Source: Pseudomonas sp. BCA17
GTDB taxonomy: Bacteria > Pseudomonadota > Gammaproteobacteria > Pseudomonadales > Pseudomonadaceae
NCBI RefSeq assembly: GCF_004519405.1
Contig: NZ_SGWI01000011.1
Location: 1 to 64,000 of the forward strand
DNA length: 64,000 nucleotides
Direction: 5' to 3'
Position numbers and translations under genes: made by a program. Every line of letters begins with the position of its first letter. Positions within the stretch are counted from its first letter, which is position 1. A model generated the notes under the pieces. The model saw only the letters and a program-made list of their open reading frames with translations. It was not told the origin of the DNA and ran no database searches. Positions 59,619 through 64,000 of this stretch are shown here, piece by piece.

Positions 59619-60244
59619 TGAACACCGCTGAACACGACAAGGTCATGCAGAACTTCCGCGCGATCGCCGATGCGATCGCCACGTTGTTCTTTCCCCATGC
59701 GGAAGTGGTGCTGCATGACTTGCGCACGCAAACCGTCGACTACATCGCCAACAACCTGTCGAAACGGGCCATAGGCGATGACTCCTCATTGGAGGACATG
59801 CTCAGCGATGACGTCAGCGAAGTGAATATCGGCCCCTACGAAAAGCTCAATTGGGACGGTCAGAAGATTCGCAGCCTGAGCACTGTGCTGCACGACCACA
59901 ACGGCCATCGCCTCGCAGTACTGTGCATCAACCTGAATATTTCACTGTTCGAAAATGCCAAGGCGGCGCTGGACCTGTTCCTGTCGCCGAGCAAACTGAT
60001 CCCTCAGCCGGACTCACTGTTTCGCGATGACTGGCAGGAACGCATCAACACGTTCCTGCATGCCTGGATGCGTGAACGCCAACTGAGCCTGAACCTGCTG
60101 ACCCGCGACCACAAACGCGAGCTGGTCCTGGCGCTGCATGCCGAAGGCGCGTTCAAGGGCAAGAGCGCCTCCAACTATGTGGCCAACGTACTGGGCATGG
60201 GGCGGGCGACGGTCTACAAGCATTTGAAGGAATTGAAGGGTTGA
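59618..60244 (+). CDS. dauR: Transcriptional regulator DauR (YheO-type PAS plus HTH)
   Basis: This 208-residue regulator has an N-terminal YheO/PAS-like sensor domain (residues 1-120) and a C-terminal helix-turn-helix in S-A-S-N-Y-V-A-N-V-L-G-M-G-R-A-T-V-Y-K-H-L. In P. aeruginosa DauR represses dauBAR until D- or L-arginine is present. The ATG at 59618 overlaps the dauA stop; the upstream TTG is less likely. Its probable target is the palindrome before dauB, so it would be autoregulated. Confidence 0.9.
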   Translation: MNTAEHDKVMQNFRAIADAIATLFFPHAEVVLHDLRTQTVDYIANNLSKRAIGDDSSLEDMLSDDVSEVNIGPYEKLNWDGQKIRSLSTVLHDHNGHRLAVLCINLNISLFENAKAALDLFLSPSKLIPQPDSLFRDDWQERINTFLHAWMRERQLSLNLLTRDHKRELVLALHAEGAFKGKSASNYVANVLGMGRATVYKHLKELKG

Positions 60245-60290
60245 GCGGACACCACAGCCCCCCTGTGGAACAGGCGCACCCCGCGTAACC

Positions 60291-60320
60291 TGTGGCGAGG
60301 GAGCCGGCTCCCTCGCCACA
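60291..60320. repeat. Minimal 30-bp REP palindrome
   Basis: TGTGGCGAGGGAGCC and its exact complement adjoin without spacer, preceded by GCGTAACC as in the MITE arms. It looks like a REPIN that lost its whole centre. It lies between the convergent dauR and binding-protein genes and could end both transcripts. Confidence 0.75.
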
Positions 60321-60334
60321 TCAGTGATGCATGA

Positions 60335-61111
60335 TCAATCGCCGTAGATGTCAGACTTGAAATACTTCTGGGAAATCTTCTGGTACTCGCCATTCGCGCG
60401 AATACCGTCAATGGCGGCATTCAGCTCGCTGACCAAGGCCGTATTGCCCTTGCGTACTGCAATCCCGGCGCCCTCGCCCACGTACGTGGGATCTTTGAGT
60501 TCCGGGCCGACAAACGCATAGCCCTTGCCACGGGGCATCGACAGGAAGTCGTTGAGGGGGATGGTGTCGGCGAAAATCGCATCCAGGCGGCCCGCGGCCA
60601 GGTCCATGTAGATCTCTTCGTTATTGCTGTAGCGCTTGACGTTGATGCCCTTGGGTTCGAACACCTCGGTGGCATAGCGGTCGGTGGTCGTGGCGCGTTG
60701 CACACCGACGGTCTTGCCCTTGAGGCTGGCGTACTGATCGTCCACTACCGCGCCTTCCTTCATCACCAGCCGCGACGAGGTGAAGTAATACTTGTGGGTG
60801 AAATCCACTGACTTCTTGCGGTCTTCGTTGATGGTCATGGACGACAGGGCCATGTCGATTTTCTTCACCTTGAGGGAAGGAATCAGACCGTCGAACTCAC
60901 CCTCTACCCACACGCACTTGGCTTTCATCTGCGCGCACAGGGCATTACCGATGTCGTAGTCGAACCCGACGATCTTGCCTTCCTCGGTTTTGGAGGCGAA
61001 CGGCGGGTAGGCCGCTTCGATGCCGATGCGCAGGGTTTTCTCGGCGGCCTGCAGGGGGCCGGCGGCGATCAGGCTCAAGGCCAGGGCGGTCAGGAGGGAG
61101 CGTTTCTTCAT
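60335..61111 (-). CDS. Basic amino-acid ABC transporter substrate-binding protein
   Basis: This 258-residue periplasmic protein of the lysine/arginine/ornithine-binding family (HisJ/ArgT/AotJ type) has a signal peptide ending P-L-Q-A-A. The mature segments L-R-I-G-I-E-A-A-Y-P-P-F, F-D-Y-D-I-G-N-A-L-C and D-F-T-H-K-Y-Y-F-T are typical. A gene of this kind also adjoins dauR in P. aeruginosa. No permease or ATPase genes are near, so it must use a transporter encoded elsewhere. The start at 61111 is set by the signal peptide. A near-copy of the dauB operator lies 74 bases upstream. Confidence 0.92.
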   Translation of the reverse strand: MKKRSLLTALALSLIAAGPLQAAEKTLRIGIEAAYPPFASKTEEGKIVGFDYDIGNALCAQMKAKCVWVEGEFDGLIPSLKVKKIDMALSSMTINEDRKKSVDFTHKYYFTSSRLVMKEGAVVDDQYASLKGKTVGVQRATTTDRYATEVFEPKGINVKRYSNNEEIYMDLAAGRLDAIFADTIPLNDFLSMPRGKGYAFVGPELKDPTYVGEGAGIAVRKGNTALVSELNAAIDGIRANGEYQKISQKYFKSDIYGD

Positions 61112-61184
61112 GGTCGCGTTCTCGCAAGTTGTTGTTGGTTTGGCAAGAGTGAAGAACAAGGTGAAGCTACTTTTTTGTACTTAT

Positions 61185-61204
61185 AATTCCATATTGGACT
61201 TTTA
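61185..61204. promoter_or_regulatory. Candidate DauR site upstream of the binding-protein gene
   Basis: Read on the minus strand this is TAAAAGTCCAATATGGAATT, matching the dauB site in 15 of the first 17 bases. It lies between the divergent binding-protein and acyl-CoA synthetase genes, much closer to the former. Confidence 0.5.
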
Positions 61205-61371
61205 TGTATTTTGCGTCAATCACGTCTCGTCGCTGCCGCCCCCCATGACTTTTTTGCACAACGAGGTGGTGTTTTTGAGCGTTTTGCTCTGATTTATGCG
61301 TGCCTATACTCGGCTCAGCCACCCGGTCGAGCCGGGGGCCAGTCCCCACAACAATAATAAGGACAGCCACC

Positions 61372-63066
61372 ATGACCCAGCCCTTCCTGGCCGCTCGGGA
61401 TTTTCTACTCGCTCACCGCACTGACTACGCCACCGCTGTCCGGGATTTCCGCTGGCCGCAGCTGGATGCGTTCAATTGGGCCTTGGATTACTTCGATGCC
61501 ATGGCCGAGGGCAATCCAGCCAATGCGCTATGGATCGTCGAAGAGGACGGCAGCGAACAGCGCTACAGCTTCCAGCAACTGTCGGCACGCTCCAACCAGG
61601 TCGCCAACCACTTGCGTGCCCTCGGGGTCCGACGCGGTGAGCGCATCCTGCTGATGCTCGGCAATGATGTAGCGCTATGGGAAACCATGCTCGCCGCGTT
61701 CAAGCTCGGCGCCGTGGTCATCCCCGCCACTGCGCTGTTGAACCCCGATGACCTGCGTGACCGTATCGAACGCGGGCAGGTACGCCACCTGGTGGTCGGC
61801 CAGGCGCATATCGGCAAATTCGTCGGCTTGACGGACGGCTGCAGTCGGATCTGTGTCGGCTCGCCACCTTCCGGCTGGGTCGCGCACAGTGCCGCCTTCG
61901 AGTATCCCGAGTCGTTCGAAGCCCAGGGCAGCACCCAGGCCACCGACCCGATGCTGTTGTACTTTACGTCCGGCACCACCTCGAAGCCGAAAATGGTGCT
62001 GCACAGCCACCAGAGCTATCCGGTGGGCCACCTGTCGACCATGTACTGGATCGGCCTGCAGCCGGGCGACCTGCACCTGAATATTTCCTCACCGGGCTGG
62101 GCCAAGCATGCCTGGAGCTGCCTCTTCGCACCGTGGAATGCCGGCGCCTGCATCTTTATTCATAACGTCGCGCGGTTCAGCGCGCCCGCCCTGCTCGGCG
62201 CGCTGGAACGCTACGGCGTCACCAGCCTGTGCGCGCCGCCTACGGTGTGGCGCATGCTGATCCAGGAAGACCTCGGCCGCTACCGACCCCGCCTGAAACT
62301 GCGCGAACTGGTGGGCGCCGGTGAGCCGCTGAACCCGGAAATCATCGAGCAGATCCAGCAGGCTTGGGGCTTGCCGCTGCGCGACGGTTTCGGCCAGTCG
62401 GAAACCACCGCCCTGGTGGGCAACACACCCGGCCAGGTGCTCAAGCCGGGTTCCATGGGCCGCCCGCTGCCGGGTTACCAGGTGGCGCTGCTCGACCCCG
62501 ACGGCCTGCCCGGCACCGAGGGAGAAGTCGCCCTGCCCCTGGCGGTACGCCCGCTCGGCTTGATGCTGGGCTACGAAGACAGCCCGGAAAAAACCGCAGA
62601 AGTGATGCGCGACGGCTACTACCGCACCGGCGATACCGCACAGATCGACGCCGACGGTTACATCACGTTCGTCGGGCGTGCCGACGATGTGTTCAAAGCC
62701 TCCGACTATCGCATCAGCCCCTTCGAGCTGGAAAGCGCATTGATTGAACACCCGGCCGTGATGGAAGTAGCCGTAGTGCCCAGTCCCGACCCATTGCGCC
62801 TGGCCGTGCCCAAGGCGTTCCTGATCCTGGCCCAGGACGCCGTCGGCGACGCCGAGCTGGCCCGCCACATTCTGGCTTTTGCCCGTGAACAATTGGCGCC
62901 CTATAAACGGGTTCGGCGTATCGAGTTCGTCAGCGAGCTGCCCAAGACCATTTCCGGCAAGATCCGCCGCGTGGAACTGCGCCAGATGGAAGTGCTACGC
63001 CGCCAAGGGGATACGCGGGGTGAGCACGAGCATTTCGAGGAAGACTTTGTGCAACCCCAGGGCTGA
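61372..63066 (+). CDS. AMP-forming acyl-CoA synthetase
   Basis: This 564-residue adenylate-forming enzyme has the P-loop-like A3 motif L-L-Y-F-T-S-G-T-T-S-K-P-K-M, the A5 region G-F-G-Q-S-E-T-T, the A7 motif Y-R-T-G-D-T and the A8 hinge F-V-G-R-A-D-D-V-F-K-A-S-D-Y-R-I-S-P-F-E. The catalytic lysine is in K-T-I-S-G-K-I-R-R-V-E-L. The pattern is nearest to medium-chain acyl-CoA synthetases. The ATG at 61372 follows ATAAGGACAGCC. A -10-like TATACT lies at about 61304. Substrate unknown; the nearby dau genes give no hint. Confidence 0.92.
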   Translation: MTQPFLAARDFLLAHRTDYATAVRDFRWPQLDAFNWALDYFDAMAEGNPANALWIVEEDGSEQRYSFQQLSARSNQVANHLRALGVRRGERILLMLGNDVALWETMLAAFKLGAVVIPATALLNPDDLRDRIERGQVRHLVVGQAHIGKFVGLTDGCSRICVGSPPSGWVAHSAAFEYPESFEAQGSTQATDPMLLYFTSGTTSKPKMVLHSHQSYPVGHLSTMYWIGLQPGDLHLNISSPGWAKHAWSCLFAPWNAGACIFIHNVARFSAPALLGALERYGVTSLCAPPTVWRMLIQEDLGRYRPRLKLRELVGAGEPLNPEIIEQIQQAWGLPLRDGFGQSETTALVGNTPGQVLKPGSMGRPLPGYQVALLDPDGLPGTEGEVALPLAVRPLGLMLGYEDSPEKTAEVMRDGYYRTGDTAQIDADGYITFVGRADDVFKASDYRISPFELESALIEHPAVMEVAVVPSPDPLRLAVPKAFLILAQDAVGDAELARHILAFAREQLAPYKRVRRIEFVSELPKTISGKIRRVELRQMEVLRRQGDTRGEHEHFEEDFVQPQG

Positions 63067-63123
63067 AAACTACAGGGGCGGCTTGGCGCTGCGGCATTGG
63101 CCGTGCTGGCGTTGGTCGCCCTT

Positions 63124-63612
63124 CTAGGCCCAGGTAATCGCGACGCCGGCCAGGTAGAGGCCCACGCCGAAGACGGCATGGCTGATCAAACTGCGCAGGC
63201 GGTTCTTGCCTGGCGTCGGCGTCCTGGAGGAGGCGAATCCCGCCCCCATGGCGGGCTGTATCACACACAGTGGAACGGCCACGGTCACCACGCCCCAGGC
63301 GAGTGCCGGCAGGAAAGTGGGTTCCTGCAGCCAGGCAACACCTTGAATCCACACCAGCAACCCCGCGAAAACGACACCCGTGACGTAGTGCGCTATCCAG
63401 CCCAGGGCTATTTCACCTCGGACGGGCCTTGCTTGCCCAATGCTGTGATGAGCGAACTGCCCTCGGCATGCATGCCCGACCCAGCGTCCAACCAGCGCGA
63501 AATTCAGCGTTGGAACCCCAAGGGCCTTCAGGATCAACATCCACAGATCCATCACAACCGTAGCCCCGGCGCCTAACAAAACAACCTGTGCAGCCAACTC
63601 CAACGATGCCAT
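63124..63612 (-). CDS. DUF2938 inner-membrane protein
   Basis: This 162-residue protein with four hydrophobic helices matches DUF2938: opening L-G-A-G-A-T-V-V-M-D-L-W-M-L, then L-N-F-A-L-V-G-R-W-V-G-H, G-W-I-A-H-Y-V-T-G-V-V-F-A and Q-P-A-M-G-A-G-F-A-S-S-R-T-P. Function unknown. AGAGGTGGGT before the ATG at 63612 sets the start. It is divergent from a MerR-type regulator with a dyad between them, so that regulator probably controls it. Confidence 0.85.
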   Translation of the reverse strand: MASLELAAQVVLLGAGATVVMDLWMLILKALGVPTLNFALVGRWVGHACRGQFAHHSIGQARPVRGEIALGWIAHYVTGVVFAGLLVWIQGVAWLQEPTFLPALAWGVVTVAVPLCVIQPAMGAGFASSRTPTPGKNRLRSLISHAVFGVGLYLAGVAITWA

Positions 63613-63661
63613 ACCCACCTCTTTCCATGGACCCATTAAACATGCGCAGGCATCATAGAAG

Positions 63662-63677
63662 TTGAAGTCAACTTCAA
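63662..63677. promoter_or_regulatory. MerR-type operator between DUF2938 gene and regulator
   Basis: TTGAAGTCAACTTCAA is symmetric except for its two central bases. It resembles operators of the MerR/SoxR family, placed between the two divergent starts (63612 and 63693). Confidence 0.6.
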
Positions 63678-63692
63678 GTCAATGGTCTACCC

Positions 63693-64000
63693 ATGGATAT
63701 TACTGACGTCGTCAAACGCACGGGCATCCCAGCCCACACCTTGCGTTTCTATGAGAAGAAAGGGTTGATCACCTCAATCAGCCCGCCTGGCGCGCGCCGC
63801 CAGTTTGCCGCAACTGTGGTTGAACAATTAGCGGTGATTGCACTCGGGCAGGCGGGAGGCCTTTCGCTGGACGAGATACAGGCCATGCTGCCCCCCAGTG
63901 GTCAGGTGACTGTGGACAGGGCCGTGCTGTTGGCCAAGGCCGATGAGCTTGATGCGACGGTTAAGCAACTGCAGGCAATGAGCAAGGGGTTGCGCCATGC
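63693..64000 (+). CDS. MerR-family transcriptional regulator, truncated by the window end
   Basis: The first 102 codons are present. The winged helix reads D-V-V-K-R-T-G-I-P-A-H-T-L-R-F-Y-E-K-K-G-L-I, the classical MerR start. A dimerisation coiled coil begins near residue 75 (A-K-A-D-E-L-D-A-T-V-K-Q-L-Q-A-M). The effector-binding C-terminus, with any metal or redox cysteines, is beyond the window. It is divergent from the DUF2938 gene. Confidence 0.88.
   Translation, partial: MDITDVVKRTGIPAHTLRFYEKKGLITSISPPGARRQFAATVVEQLAVIALGQAGGLSLDEIQAMLPPSGQVTVDRAVLLAKADELDATVKQLQAMSKGLRH

Noticed and set aside
1..64000. tRNA, rRNA, phage or insertion-sequence transposase genes
   Set aside because: None was recognised on either strand. 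The repeats must be mobilised by a protein encoded outside the window.

Overview
The window is a chromosomal stretch from a Pseudomonas of the fluorescens group. It is GC-rich and dense in genes, with no plasmid, phage or rRNA/tRNA features visible. Evidence for the assignment is the pcaQ-pcaHG order, the dauBAR cluster next to an amino-acid binding protein, membrane-bound glucose dehydrogenase with an OprB porin, REP/REPIN palindromes of fluorescens type, an arylesterase nearly matching P. fluorescens esterase, and a 312-residue pectin lyase of the P. marginalis type. All family assignments come from reading the translations; no database search was possible.

Layout. 0-4.4 kb: a GNAT enzyme, then protocatechuate 3,4-dioxygenase (pcaHG) with its LysR activator, then an arylesterase/perhydrolase. 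4.6-15.4 kb: redox and stress housekeeping (DoxX protein, quinone reductase, OYE-type ene-reductase, DJ-1/PfpI protein, GlxA regulator, UppP, DyP peroxidase, two GST-fold enzymes, Mug glycosylase, a diguanylate cyclase). 15.4-28 kb: an unknown protein, a bestrophin-like channel, then sugar catabolism (gcd, oprB, xylR, xylA, xylFGH). 28.1-32.5 kb: an accessory island with a small DUF6124-like gene behind a long folded leader, a 1.25-kb tandem repeat array, levansucrase and a pectin lyase with a LexA-type box. 32.6-39.4 kb: mmsA with a divergent LysR gene, and a three-subunit molybdenum dehydrogenase. 39.4-49.3 kb: an RND tripartite efflux operon enclosed by its own response regulator and histidine kinase, back to back with a second two-component pair. 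49.4-56.5 kb: a Fe(III) ABC transporter behind a Fur-like box, a membrane protein, a lipoprotein and a third two-component pair. 56.5-64 kb: a second repeat array, dauBAR with a binding protein, an acyl-CoA synthetase, a DUF2938 membrane protein and a MerR-type regulator cut by the window end.

The genes describe a plant-associated saprophyte: it degrades pectin, uses or polymerises sucrose, oxidises glucose in the periplasm, takes up and isomerises xylose, degrades lignin-derived aromatics through protocatechuate, and scavenges D-arginine and iron.

The least expected material is non-coding. A ~180-bp REPIN-based element with outer inverted repeats (ATGCCAGTCAGTTAAG type) occurs 13 times, as two single copies and two tandem arrays. 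Three of these loci are flanked by 10-15 bp direct repeats that look like target duplications, and both arrays share the same spacer. The leader of the small gene at 28381 contains crossing helices (pseudoknot or switch). Three genes take their stop codon from an abutting REP. A shared near-palindrome lies upstream of dauB and of the amino-acid binding protein gene.
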